Origin: Rhodanobacter sp. MP7CTX1
Lineage (GTDB): Bacteria > Pseudomonadota > Gammaproteobacteria > Xanthomonadales > Rhodanobacteraceae
Direction: 5' to 3'
Length of the DNA: 59,797 nucleotides
Assembly (NCBI RefSeq): GCF_014205795.1
Contig: NZ_JACHCN010000022.1
Span: 1-59,797, forward strand
The notes under the pieces are model-generated. The model ran no database searches. It saw nothing but the letters and a program-made list of their open reading frames with translations, and was not told the DNA's origin. A program made the position numbers and the translations under genes. The number at the start of each line of letters is the position of its first letter. Within the stretch, counting starts at the first letter, position 1. Of this stretch, positions 27,227-35,864 are shown piece by piece.

Positions 27227-29389
27227 CTAGAATTTACCGTAGTAGCCTTCCTTCAGGGCATCGAAGAGATTGGCGGCGGAATGCATTTCACCGTCGTACT
27301 CCACCTGCTCGTTGCCTTTCAGTTCGACAACGCTACCGTCTTCCAGCTCGAAGCGGTAGAGGGTGCTTTCAAGGTCGGCTTCTTTCACCAGCACGCCCTG
27401 GAACGCAGCAGGGTTGAAACGGAACGTGGTGCATCCCTTCAGGCCCTGCTTATAGGCGTAGAAGTAGATGTCCTTGAAGTCTTCGTAGGGGTAGTCGGTG
27501 GGCACGTTCGCGGTCTTGGAGATCGACGAGTCGATCCATTTCTGCGAAGCGGCCTGGATGTCGACATGCTCTTTCGGGCTGATGTCGTCGGCGGAAACGA
27601 AGTACTCCGGCAGCTTGCTGGCGACGTCGTCGGTGAACACCTTGGCGTCCGCATTGATCAGTGCGCGGTAGGCGAGCAGCTCGTAGCTGAGCACCTCGAC
27701 CTTTTCCTTGGACTTCTTGCCCTCGCGGATCACGTTGCGCGAATAGCTGTGGGCGAAGCTCGGCTCGATACCGTTGCTGGCGTTGTTGGCGAGCGACAGC
27801 GAGATCGTGCCGGTGGGTGCGATCGAGCTGTGATGGGTGAAGCGCGCGCCGGTTTCGGCGAGCTGCTCAACCAGGTTCGGCGCCACCGTGGCGATGCGCT
27901 GCATGTAGCGGCTGTACTTCGCATGCAGCACGCGGCCGGGGATGCTGTCGCCGACCTTGTAGCCGTCGGTGACCATTTCCGGACGCTTGCGCAGCATGTC
28001 GCCAGTGACGGTGAAGTCCTGCGTGAGGATCGGGGCCGGGCCCTTTTCCTTGGCCAGATCCAGCGCCATTTCCCAGCCGGCCACGGCCATCTCGCGCGAC
28101 ACATCTTCGGTGAAGCTGACCGCATCGGCGGTGCCGTAGCGGTGCTTCAGCATGGTCAGCGTGGAGCCCAGGCCGAGGAAGCCCATGCCGTGGCGGCGCT
28201 TGGATTCGATTTCGTGACGCTGCTGCGGCAACGGCAGGCCGTTGATCTCGACTACGTTGTCGAGCATGCGGGTGAACACTTTCACGACTTCGCGGTACTC
28301 GTCCCAGTCGAAACGCGCCTTGGGGCCGAACGGATCGCGCACGAACGTGGTGAGGTTGATCGAGCCGAGCAGGCACGAACCGTAGGGCGGTAACGGTTGC
28401 TCACCGCAGGGGTTGGTCGCGCGGATGTGCTCGCACCACCAGTTGTTGTTCATCTCGTTGACCTTGTCGATCAGGATGAACCCGGGCTCGGCGTAGTCAT
28501 ACGTCGAGACCATGATCATGTCCCACAGATGCCGCGCACGGATCGTGCTGTAGACCTTGCAGGCGACCAGGCCGTCTTCGCGATCGACGTAGTTCTCGTG
28601 GGTCGGCCATTCGCGCCAGACCACCTTGGCCGGATCAGCGAGATCGATCTCGTGCTGTTCCTTGATGTGCACCGGATAGACCAGCGGCCAGTCGTGGTCG
28701 TGCTCCACCGCTTCCATGAAGCCGTCGGTGATCAGCAGCGACAGATTGAACTGACGCAGGCGGCCATCTTCGCGCTTGGCGCGGATGAACTCTTTCGCGT
28801 CCGGGTGGCTGATGTCGAACGTGCCCATCTGCGCACCGCGACGACCACCGGCCGAGGACACGGTGAAACACATCTTGTCGTAGATATCCATGAACGACAG
28901 CGGGCCGCTGGTATACGCACCGGCGCCCGAGACGTACGCGCCGCGCGGACGCAGCGTGGAAAATTCGTAGCCGATGCCGCAGCCGGCCTTCAGCGTGAGG
29001 CCCGCCTCGTGCACTTTCTCCAGGATGTCGTCCATCGAGTCGCGGATGGTGCCCGACACGGTGCAGTTGATCGTGGAGGTGGCCGGCTTGTGCGCCAGCG
29101 CGCCGGCGTTGGACGTGATGCGGCCGGCGGGGATCGCACCGCGGCGCAGCGCCCACAGGAAGCGCTCGTACCAGTGACCGCGCAATTCGTCGGTCGCCTC
29201 GACGTCCGACAACGCGCGCGCGACGCGCTGATAGGTCTCGTCGATGGTGGCGTCGACCGGCTCGCCGGACTTCGCCTTCAGACGATATTTTTTGTCCCAG
29301 ATGTCATATGACGCAGGTTGCAGCGGAATGTCCACGGCGGCATCACGATTTGTGGCTGAGTTAGTGGCTGGTGCACGCACTGTGCTCAT
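27227..29389 (-). CDS. nrdJ: Adenosylcobalamin-dependent (class II) ribonucleotide reductase catalytic subunit
   Basis: 720 residues. It makes deoxyribonucleotides from ribonucleotides with a B12-derived radical. The ten-stranded barrel is evident: the N-terminal cysteine motif is in STINCTVSGT, the radical-bearing loop Cys in ATNPCGEQPL is at about 327, and APTGTIS and GLKGCTTFRFNP are typical. The C-terminal domains found in fused versions (TSCPD, zinc ribbon) are absent and occur in the gene at 25442-26197. The start is the ATG at 29389 after GGGAGGTCAGGAAG. Regulation by NrdR is likely (see 29560-29607). Confidence 0.93.
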   Translation of the reverse strand: MSTVRAPATNSATNRDAAVDIPLQPASYDIWDKKYRLKAKSGEPVDATIDETYQRVARALSDVEATDELRGHWYERFLWALRRGAIPAGRITSNAGALAHKPATSTINCTVSGTIRDSMDDILEKVHEAGLTLKAGCGIGYEFSTLRPRGAYVSGAGAYTSGPLSFMDIYDKMCFTVSSAGGRRGAQMGTFDISHPDAKEFIRAKREDGRLRQFNLSLLITDGFMEAVEHDHDWPLVYPVHIKEQHEIDLADPAKVVWREWPTHENYVDREDGLVACKVYSTIRARHLWDMIMVSTYDYAEPGFILIDKVNEMNNNWWCEHIRATNPCGEQPLPPYGSCLLGSINLTTFVRDPFGPKARFDWDEYREVVKVFTRMLDNVVEINGLPLPQQRHEIESKRRHGMGFLGLGSTLTMLKHRYGTADAVSFTEDVSREMAVAGWEMALDLAKEKGPAPILTQDFTVTGDMLRKRPEMVTDGYKVGDSIPGRVLHAKYSRYMQRIATVAPNLVEQLAETGARFTHHSSIAPTGTISLSLANNASNGIEPSFAHSYSRNVIREGKKSKEKVEVLSYELLAYRALINADAKVFTDDVASKLPEYFVSADDISPKEHVDIQAASQKWIDSSISKTANVPTDYPYEDFKDIYFYAYKQGLKGCTTFRFNPAAFQGVLVKEADLESTLYRFELEDGSVVELKGNEQVEYDGEMHSAANLFDALKEGYYGKF

Positions 29390-29559
29390 CGGCTTCCTGA
29401 CCTCCCGTTGCGGCCTTGCGGCCCGGTTGTTTTTATGTGGTACAGCGGCATCGTTCAGTGTGCATTTGCGGCGATCGACAAGCCATGAGGATTGCCCTCC
29501 GACCTATCCGCCGAATGCCTTCGAAGACTACGACTCCCCCTGAAAGAGTGCGACGCTCG

Positions 29560-29607
29560 GCACCAGTCCTTGTTTATCCGGTAGCATCCAGACACAAGAT
29601 GTTGTGG
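29560..29607 (-). promoter_or_regulatory. Putative NrdR boxes upstream of nrdJ
   Basis: acacaagatgttgtgg (29592-29607) matches 13 of 16 positions of the NrdR consensus acaCwAtATaTwGtgt as I remember it. A weaker copy, gcaccagtccttgttt (9 of 16), begins 32 bases to the left, the usual spacing of paired NrdR boxes. The pair lies about 170-220 bases before nrdJ and 130 bases before the DegQ gene on the other strand. Confidence 0.45.
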
Positions 29608-29738
29608 TTGCTACCAGGTGGGCAAGTTACCCCCGACGACGCTGGATGTAAAGTACTTGCGACGATCAGGGGGTGATGGAACCGGGCTGGCGGCGGCTGG
29701 TCGAATGAGCGCAAACCCCGACGCCCAGGAGGATCTTC

Positions 29739-31136
29739 ATGTCGCAGCGCCGTTTCCGTCTTTTGCATTGGCTTTCCAGCTTGTTTGCCGCCGTCCTGAT
29801 CGGGGTTTGGCCCGGGACTGGCCGCGCCGCCCTGCCACCGGCAATCAACGGCCAGGCGATGCCGTCGCTGGCACCGATGCTTGAGCATGTGACGCCGGCG
29901 GTGGTGAACATCTCCACCAAGACCCGGGTTCAGGTACGCGCCCCGTATTTCAACGATCCGGTCATGCGCCAGTTCTTTGGCCTGCCTACGACGCCACGCG
30001 AGCAGGTGCAGCAGAGCCTGGGTTCGGGCGTGATCGTGGATGCGGCCAAGGGCTATGTGCTGACCAACAATCATGTGGTCGGCGGTGCCGACGACATCAG
30101 CGTGACCCTGCAGGACGGGCGCACGTTGAAGGGTAAGCTGGTCGGCACCGATCCGGAAACCGACGTCGCCGTGGTGCAGATCACGGCCGATCACCTGCAG
30201 GCGCTGCCGCTGGCCGACTCAAGCCAGTTGCGCGTGGGCGATTACGTGGTGGCGGTGGGCGATCCGTTCGGGCTCGGCCAGACGGTGACCGCCGGCATCG
30301 TTTCCGCGCTGGGCCGCTCGGGCTTCGGCGAGAAGTCGTCGGGCAGTACGGGCTACCAGAACTTCATCCAGACCGACGCCTCGATCAATCCCGGCAACTC
30401 GGGCGGCGCGCTGGTGAATCTGCGCGGCGAGCTGGTGGGTATCAACACGATGATCTTCTCGCCCTCCGGCGGCAACGTCGGCATCGGCTTTGCGATTCCC
30501 AGCGCGATCACCAGCGAGGTGATGACGCAATTGCTGGCGCACGGCAAGGTGGAGCGCGGCAGCCTGGGCGTGCAAACACAGCAGATCACCCCGCGCATCG
30601 CCCAGTTGCTCGCGCTGAAGAGTCTCAATGGGCTGGTGGTCACCAGCGTCGGCGACGACTCGGCCGCCGAGCACGCGGGCCTGCAGCCGGGCGACGTGCT
30701 GACCACGCTCAACGGCAAGCCGCTGAGCAGCGTGCAGCAATTGCACAATGCCGAAGTCCTGCTGCCCCTGGACAGCACGGTACAACTCGGTGTGCTGCGC
30801 GGCGGCCAGTCGCATCAGGTCAGTGTGACCCTGAGTGCGGAAAAGCTGGCCAACCTCGATGGCGGCCAGCTGGATCCGCGACTGCGCGGGGTGCGCTTTG
30901 CCGAACTGGACCCGGACTTGCGTAGCCAAGGCGTCAGTGGGGTGGCGATCAGTGCGGTGCAGCCGGGTAGCAGTGCGGCGCGCGCCGGGCTGACTACTGA
31001 TGACGTGGTGATTGGGGTTGGGAGCCAGCGGATTACCAGTCTGCATATGTTGCGGGGGCTTGCCGGGGTGAAGCCGCGGCAGTTGGTGTTGGTGGTGATT
31101 GATGCTGATGGGTCACGGTATGTTGTGGTTGATTAG
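29739..31136 (+). CDS. degQ: DegQ/DegP-type periplasmic serine protease
   Basis: 465 residues. A signal peptide (first 30 or so residues) is followed by a trypsin-like domain with the triad His112 (TNNHVV), Asp142 (TDVAVV) and Ser221 (GNSGGAL), then two PDZ domains (about 280-365 and 375-460). The short loop after the signal peptide favours DegQ over DegP. It degrades and refolds misfolded periplasmic proteins. The ATG at 29739 follows aggaggatcttc. It is divergent from nrdJ and monocistronic. Confidence 0.92.
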   Translation: MSQRRFRLLHWLSSLFAAVLIGVWPGTGRAALPPAINGQAMPSLAPMLEHVTPAVVNISTKTRVQVRAPYFNDPVMRQFFGLPTTPREQVQQSLGSGVIVDAAKGYVLTNNHVVGGADDISVTLQDGRTLKGKLVGTDPETDVAVVQITADHLQALPLADSSQLRVGDYVVAVGDPFGLGQTVTAGIVSALGRSGFGEKSSGSTGYQNFIQTDASINPGNSGGALVNLRGELVGINTMIFSPSGGNVGIGFAIPSAITSEVMTQLLAHGKVERGSLGVQTQQITPRIAQLLALKSLNGLVVTSVGDDSAAEHAGLQPGDVLTTLNGKPLSSVQQLHNAEVLLPLDSTVQLGVLRGGQSHQVSVTLSAEKLANLDGGQLDPRLRGVRFAELDPDLRSQGVSGVAISAVQPGSSAARAGLTTDDVVIGVGSQRITSLHMLRGLAGVKPRQLVLVVIDADGSRYVVVD

Positions 31137-31166
31137 TGCTTTGGGGTGTGGATCGCTGCGGGGTGG

Positions 31167-31310
31167 CCCTTCGACTTCGCTGCGCTACGCTCAGGGCGAA
31201 CGGATTAAAAAAGGCGCTCAGAGCGAACGGATCGGAAAAACCCGTGCAGGGCGAACGGATCGGGCGTCCAGGGAGAACGGATCAAAAAACGCTCAGCGAG
31301 AACGGATTGA
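31167..31310. repeat. Interspersed palindrome followed by decayed tandem gcgaacggat units
   Basis: The cccttcgacttcgctgcgct element ends in gggcgaacggat, and this terminal motif is then repeated about four more times in degenerate form (gagcgaacggat, gggcgaacggat, ggagaacggat, cgagaacggat) spaced 20-35 bases apart. The rest of 31137-31543 holds no clear gene. Confidence 0.7.
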
Positions 31311-31543
31311 GCGTGATATTGCGGGCCGACTGAACAGCTGAGACAACGGGCCAAAACAGCCAGGAATGGCTTTTCGGCCCTGTTCCGCCGCACAAACTGG
31401 CGCACTGCCCCGCGCAAACGCATGAAAGTGCTTGATGTTTTGTGTTCAGGCCGATGAAATACGATGTCTGCTTCACCGTCTGTGCGCCTTCAACACGCCA
31501 TACTGATCTCACCACACTACTGATGCCGGGGTTCTCCACCACC

Positions 31544-32791
31544 ATGTCCGTCCGTCTTACCCGTTTGCTGTCCTTCACCCTGATCGGGGCCTGCCTCACC
31601 ACTTCCGCCTTTGCTGCCAAGACCCCTACGCATTCGACGACGCACAAGGCCGCTAGCTCCTCGAAAGAATGCGCGCTGATCTGGCGTGGCGACGTCGCCA
31701 CGGCGCAGGGTGTTGTCACCCAGGTGGCGCTGGCGTGGCAGAAGGCCGGTCACGGCTGTATCGGACTGCAGCCGTTCAACACGGCTTCCGGTCTGGACGC
31801 GGTGGCGATGGGTAGCGCGGATCTGGCCGGCAGCGCTCGCGCCAGCGACGCCAGCGCCGAAGATGCGAATCTCACATTTACCCCGGTGGCATGGGATGCC
31901 CTGGTGCTGATCACCCAGGCGTCCAACCCGATCAGCAGCCTCTCGCTGAAGCAGGTGCATGACATCTACTACGGCAAGATCACCAACTGGAGCGAAGTCG
32001 GCGGCTCGAATGCACCGATCGACCTGTACGCGGTGGCCAGCCCCGGCGATGGCGTCGAGTACAGCCTGCGCGAACTGCTGTTCGGCCGTGGCGACCAGTC
32101 CGTCGCCGCGCCGCGGCTTTACGTCAACACGCATCAGCTCGAAGCTGGCGTGAACCTGAATCCGAATGGCCTCGGTGTCGCCACGCTGGCCGACATCAGC
32201 AGCAACCCCAACATCAAGGCGATCCCGATCAACGGCGTCGCCCCGAACGCCACCAGTATCGGCAATGGCAGCTATGTGCTGTTTACCCCGCTGTATCTGG
32301 TGAGCAATCCGCGTAGCCCGAAGGCCGCCAAGGTCAGTGAATTCATCGCGTTCCTGCAGACCGATTCGGCGAAGGCCGCGATGCGCCTGCACGCGGTCCT
32401 GCCGTACCAGGATGGCGCCGCACTCGTTGAAGCGGACAGCGCCCGTCGCAGCAAGATTCTCGCGGAAACCGGCGAGACGGCACACCCGATCAACCGTGCG
32501 CCGCCCGCACCGGCAGAAGCAAGCACCACATCACGTGTCGCGGCGACCACTGCCGTAAGCAACTCGATGGCTTCGGGGCAGGCCATGGATCATCGCAGCG
32601 ATCAGGCCGGCGGCACGAGCAAGAGCTCGGGCAGCAGCAAGGACGGCGCAACTTACACCGTGGCCAAGGGCGACACGCTGTCCTCGATTGCCAAGACGCA
32701 TTCGGTCGAAGTGAGCCAGCTGCGCGAGTGGAACAACCTCAAGGGCGACAACATCAAGCTTGGCCAGACGTTGCGCGTCAGCAGCAACTGA
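31544..32791 (+). CDS. PstS-like substrate-binding protein with C-terminal LysM domain
   Basis: 415 residues. A signal peptide (MSVRLTRLLSFTLIGACLTTSAFAA) precedes a phosphate-binding-protein-like domain (about 40-300) with the SGLDAVAMGSADLAGS and KITNWSEVGG segments of PstS. A Ser/Thr/Ala-rich linker leads to a LysM peptidoglycan-binding motif (YTVAKGDTLSSIA, about 370-413). The LysM tail is unusual for a PstS-like protein and would hold it on the cell wall. No pstCAB genes are near. The ATG at 31544 gives a good signal peptide; an upstream ATG at 31523 is possible. Ligand unknown. Confidence 0.82.
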   Translation: MSVRLTRLLSFTLIGACLTTSAFAAKTPTHSTTHKAASSSKECALIWRGDVATAQGVVTQVALAWQKAGHGCIGLQPFNTASGLDAVAMGSADLAGSARASDASAEDANLTFTPVAWDALVLITQASNPISSLSLKQVHDIYYGKITNWSEVGGSNAPIDLYAVASPGDGVEYSLRELLFGRGDQSVAAPRLYVNTHQLEAGVNLNPNGLGVATLADISSNPNIKAIPINGVAPNATSIGNGSYVLFTPLYLVSNPRSPKAAKVSEFIAFLQTDSAKAAMRLHAVLPYQDGAALVEADSARRSKILAETGETAHPINRAPPAPAEASTTSRVAATTAVSNSMASGQAMDHRSDQAGGTSKSSGSSKDGATYTVAKGDTLSSIAKTHSVEVSQLREWNNLKGDNIKLGQTLRVSSN

Positions 32792-32799
32792 TCAGCACA

Positions 32800-33510
32800 A
32801 TGGGTGACGTGCGGATACTTGCACTCACGCTGGATCTGGACGACACCCTGTGGCCGGTGCTGCCGGCACTGGAGCGTGCCGATCATGCGGTCGACGCGTG
32901 GCTGCGACAGCACCACCCTGACGTAGCTCGCGCATGGCCGATTGCGGCCATGCGCGAGTTGCGCGCCCAGGTAGCCGCCGAGCGGATCGACCTGGCGCAC
33001 GACTTCACCACCCAGCGCCAGCTCACCATGCAACAGGCGTTTGCGGCCTGCGGTATCGCCGCCGCGCCGATCGACGACTTGTGGGAAATCTACTTCGCGG
33101 CGCGCAACAGCGTGGAGCTCTATCCGGACAGCCTGCCCGCACTTCAGCGGATCACCGCACGCTGGCCACTGGCAAGCCTGACCAACGGCAACGCCGACCT
33201 GCAACGGGTCGGCATCCACACCCATTTCGCGCATCACATCTGCGCACGCGACACGGGCACCGCGAAGCCGGACGCGCGAATTTTTCTGGCCGCCGCCGAG
33301 CGGCTTGGCGTGTCTCCGGCGCAGATCCTGCACGTCGGCGACGATCCGGAAATGGACATGGTCGGCGCACGTGATGCCGGCCTGCGCACGGCCTGGATCA
33401 ATCGCAGCGGACAGCCCTGGCCTGCCGACTTGGGGCCTGCGCCCGAGCTCGATCTGCGCGACATGACCGCGCTGGCCGACTGGCTCGATGCGCAGCATCC
33501 CGCGACGTAG
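32800..33510 (+). CDS. HAD-superfamily hydrolase
   Basis: 236 residues. Motif I is LTLDLDDTLWP with the nucleophile Asp, motif II is SLTNGNAD, the Lys of motif III is in TGTAKPDARIF, and motif IV is HVGDDPEMDMVGA. The helical cap between motifs I and II places it with YjjG/GPP-like HAD phosphatases. The ATG lies 8 bases after the stop of the preceding gene, so it may be cotranscribed with it. The substrate is unknown; family members act on sugar phosphates or nucleotides. Confidence 0.88.
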   Translation: MGDVRILALTLDLDDTLWPVLPALERADHAVDAWLRQHHPDVARAWPIAAMRELRAQVAAERIDLAHDFTTQRQLTMQQAFAACGIAAAPIDDLWEIYFAARNSVELYPDSLPALQRITARWPLASLTNGNADLQRVGIHTHFAHHICARDTGTAKPDARIFLAAAERLGVSPAQILHVGDDPEMDMVGARDAGLRTAWINRSGQPWPADLGPAPELDLRDMTALADWLDAQHPAT

Positions 33511-33597
33511 GCAAGCACCCGCCAAACGCGCATTATTGGCGACCTCAACGCCAGCTATCCCACGGCATCCATGCCGCCGCCAGCACCAGGAACCCCC

Positions 33598-34980
33598 ATG
33601 TCTGCCCTGATCGAACGCCAGTCCGGCGCCCGCGACCACAGTATTGCCATCGAGACCACCGACGCGGCGCACTTCGCCGCCACGCGTCGACGGCTCACGG
33701 CCGCGCAACGCCGCTGGCTGGCCGACAGCGGCTTCGTGGCAGCCCCCGGCACGTTTGCGCTGCTCGCCGATATCGATGGCAAGCTGGTGCGCGTACTGGT
33801 CGGCGTCGATGCGCAGGACGCACTCGGGGCATTGGCCGCCCTGCCGGGCGTCTTGCCCGAGGCGAGTTACCACCTGGCCGCCGAGAACGTGTTGACCGAT
33901 GCGACACAGGCCGCCCTGGGCTGGGCGCTCGGCGCCTATCAATTCAACCGCTATCGCAAGCCCAAACGCGCGCCGGCCCGACTCGCCGTAGACGCCGCCG
34001 ATCTGCAACAGCTGGCGCCGCTGGTGGAGGCCACCGCGCAGGTGCGCGACCTGGTCAACACACCGACCGAGGACATGGGTCCGAAGCAACTCGCCGAGGC
34101 CGTCAAGCAACTCGGCAAGACGCACAAGGCAAAGGTGCGCGAGTGGGTCGGCGACGAATTGTTGAAGGCGAACTTCCCGACCATCCATACGGTGGGCCGG
34201 GCCAGCGAGCGCGCACCGCGAATGGTCGAGCTGAGCTGGGGCAAGAGCAGCGATCCGAAACTGGTGGTGATCGGCAAGGGCGTGTGCTTCGACACCGGCG
34301 GCCTCGATCTCAAACCCACCGATGGCATGCGCAACATGAAAAAGGACATGGGCGGCGCCGCGCACGCTATCGCGCTGGCTGCGCTGATCATGCAGGCGAA
34401 GCTGCCGGTGCGGCTGACCCTGCTGATTCCGGCGGTGGAGAACGCCGTGTCCGGTAACGCCATGCGCCCGGGCGATGTGATCACCACGCGTGCCGGCATC
34501 AGCGTGGAAGTCGACAACACCGACGCCGAGGGGCGGCTGGTGTTGTGCGATGCGATCACCTACGCCGGCGAACAGAAGCCCGACCTGATCGTCGATTTCG
34601 CCACGCTCACCGGCGCCGCACGCGTCGCGCTCGGCCCGGACCTGCCGGTGCTGTTTGCGAACCGCGACGAACTGGCCGAAGGCGTGCTGGCCGCCGGCCG
34701 AACCGTGAACGACCCGCTGTGGCGGCTGCCGCTATGGCGCCCCTATCGCAGGATGCTTGACTCCGCCGTCGCCGATATCGCCAATGCCGGCCCCTCGCGC
34801 CATGCCGGCGCCATCACCGCGGCGCTATACTTGGAGCGCTTCGTGCCCGATGCCACACCATGGCTGCATCTGGACACCTATGCCTGGAACGATGCCGATC
34901 GCCCCGGTCGCCCACGCGGTGGCGAGGCGCTGGGTCTGCGGGCGTTCTTCGCCTTCCTGCAGCAACGCTATCGCGGTTGA
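33598..34980 (+). CDS. Leucyl aminopeptidase family protein (M17)
   Basis: 460 residues. The C-terminal M17 catalytic domain has the signature NTDAEGRL (residues about 305-312), the Lys and Asp metal ligands in VIGKGVCFDTGGLDLKP, and MKKDMGGAAHA. The N-terminal domain is shorter and different from that of PepA. It trims N-terminal residues from peptides with two metal ions, probably as a hexamer in the cytoplasm. Start: ATG at 33598 with AGGAA 7 bases before. It is closest to the PepB/M17 variants; symbol left open. Confidence 0.9.
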   Translation: MSALIERQSGARDHSIAIETTDAAHFAATRRRLTAAQRRWLADSGFVAAPGTFALLADIDGKLVRVLVGVDAQDALGALAALPGVLPEASYHLAAENVLTDATQAALGWALGAYQFNRYRKPKRAPARLAVDAADLQQLAPLVEATAQVRDLVNTPTEDMGPKQLAEAVKQLGKTHKAKVREWVGDELLKANFPTIHTVGRASERAPRMVELSWGKSSDPKLVVIGKGVCFDTGGLDLKPTDGMRNMKKDMGGAAHAIALAALIMQAKLPVRLTLLIPAVENAVSGNAMRPGDVITTRAGISVEVDNTDAEGRLVLCDAITYAGEQKPDLIVDFATLTGAARVALGPDLPVLFANRDELAEGVLAAGRTVNDPLWRLPLWRPYRRMLDSAVADIANAGPSRHAGAITAALYLERFVPDATPWLHLDTYAWNDADRPGRPRGGEALGLRAFFAFLQQRYRG

Positions 34981-34998
34981 GCGCACTCAAGGTGCTCT

Positions 34999-35072
34999 TG
35001 TGGGAGCGACTTCAGTCGCGATCGCTTCTTGGTGCAAACCTCAGGAGCATCGCGACTGAAGTCGCTCCCACA
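34999..35072. repeat. REP-like inverted pair
   Basis: tgtgggagcgacttcagtcg and its reverse complement enclose about 30 bases, as at 5837. It follows directly after the aminopeptidase gene. Confidence 0.85.
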
Positions 35073-35099
35073 GTCTTTTGCGCCCTCGGGCAGGCCACG

Positions 35100-35190
35100 C
35101 GTAGGTTGGGGTGAGCACAGCGATGCCCAACAGGCCTGCGGGGAAGCTCGAGGTAATTGTTGGGCATCGCTGCGCTCACCCCAACCTACT
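35100..35190. repeat. Long palindrome (gtaggttggggtgag family, third copy)
   Basis: Arms gtaggttggggtgagcacag and its complement at 35162-35189 enclose a longer spacer (about 35 bases) than the copies at 18962 and 20487. Confidence 0.8.
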
Positions 35191-35212
35191 TTGCTGACGG
35201 ATTCGACCGTTT

Positions 35213-35240
35213 AAAACAGCGCCTTGGCGCTGTTTTTTTT
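35213..35240 (+). terminator. Intrinsic terminator
   Basis: aaaacagcgcc pairs with ggcgctgtttt across a 2-base loop, followed by further T on the plus strand. It likely ends the HAD/aminopeptidase transcript. Confidence 0.8.
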
Positions 35241-35864
35241 GTGCCAAAGCAATCGCCGTGACGGTGGTAGCACACAAATGTTACAGAGTCGTTGTCTTTG
35301 GGCAGCTGGCCGTGTGATCCTACGGTGGCTCTTTGCTGCTGGCGCATAGGGCGCTCATTCTTGCGAGCCGGCCTTGCATGGCGCGATCTGCAAGTGCCCA
35401 GCCAGCGGTGTTTTACCCGATGTAGAGCGGTTCGTGACGCCAAACGTGCCATGGGGAGGGAATATCGGTGTGCAATGCCGACGGCAGATGGATCGATTCA
35501 AGAGATCGTGTACGCAAGTCTCTGCGCGGCTCCAGCAGCCAGGTGCATGGCAGCCGCAAGCCTGTGCGCATCATCCGCAGCCATGGGAGCAACGAACGCC
35601 TCGTTCATGACATCGCCTAAAGACCACTCTCGATATCTCACTTGGCAGCAGCATCGATACGGGTGCCATCGGCACCTGCAAAGAAGGGGGACGAACAACC
35701 AGCGGGCCGCACTGTATCCCGCTCGAGTTCAAAGCACGCAGATCATTTGAAAGCAGTGACTGCCATGACTTTCCGCACGCGGGGCGCGTCGGGAGCCATG
35801 ACCGGACTGCCGAGCAAGTCTTGTATTGGGGGGTAACGATGAAAAACACCACTGGGGACAACAC
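35241..35864. other. Long leader of the TonB receptor gene, no gene recognised
   Basis: About 620 bases without a convincing gene. Several frames are open (for example 35292-35750 plus) but have unnatural composition. The stretch just before the receptor (35640-35830) is AT-richer and probably holds its promoter. Confidence 0.35.

Noticed and set aside
26169..27230. Long plus-strand frame with Phe/Leu/Ala repeats
   Set aside because: It is the antisense of the Lys/Ala-rich histone-like gene; the repeat structure alone keeps the frame open.
35292..35750. Possible gene in the TonB receptor leader
   Set aside because: Composition rich in Cys/Arg/Ala, no recognisable motifs, overlapping frames equally open; no good ribosome site.
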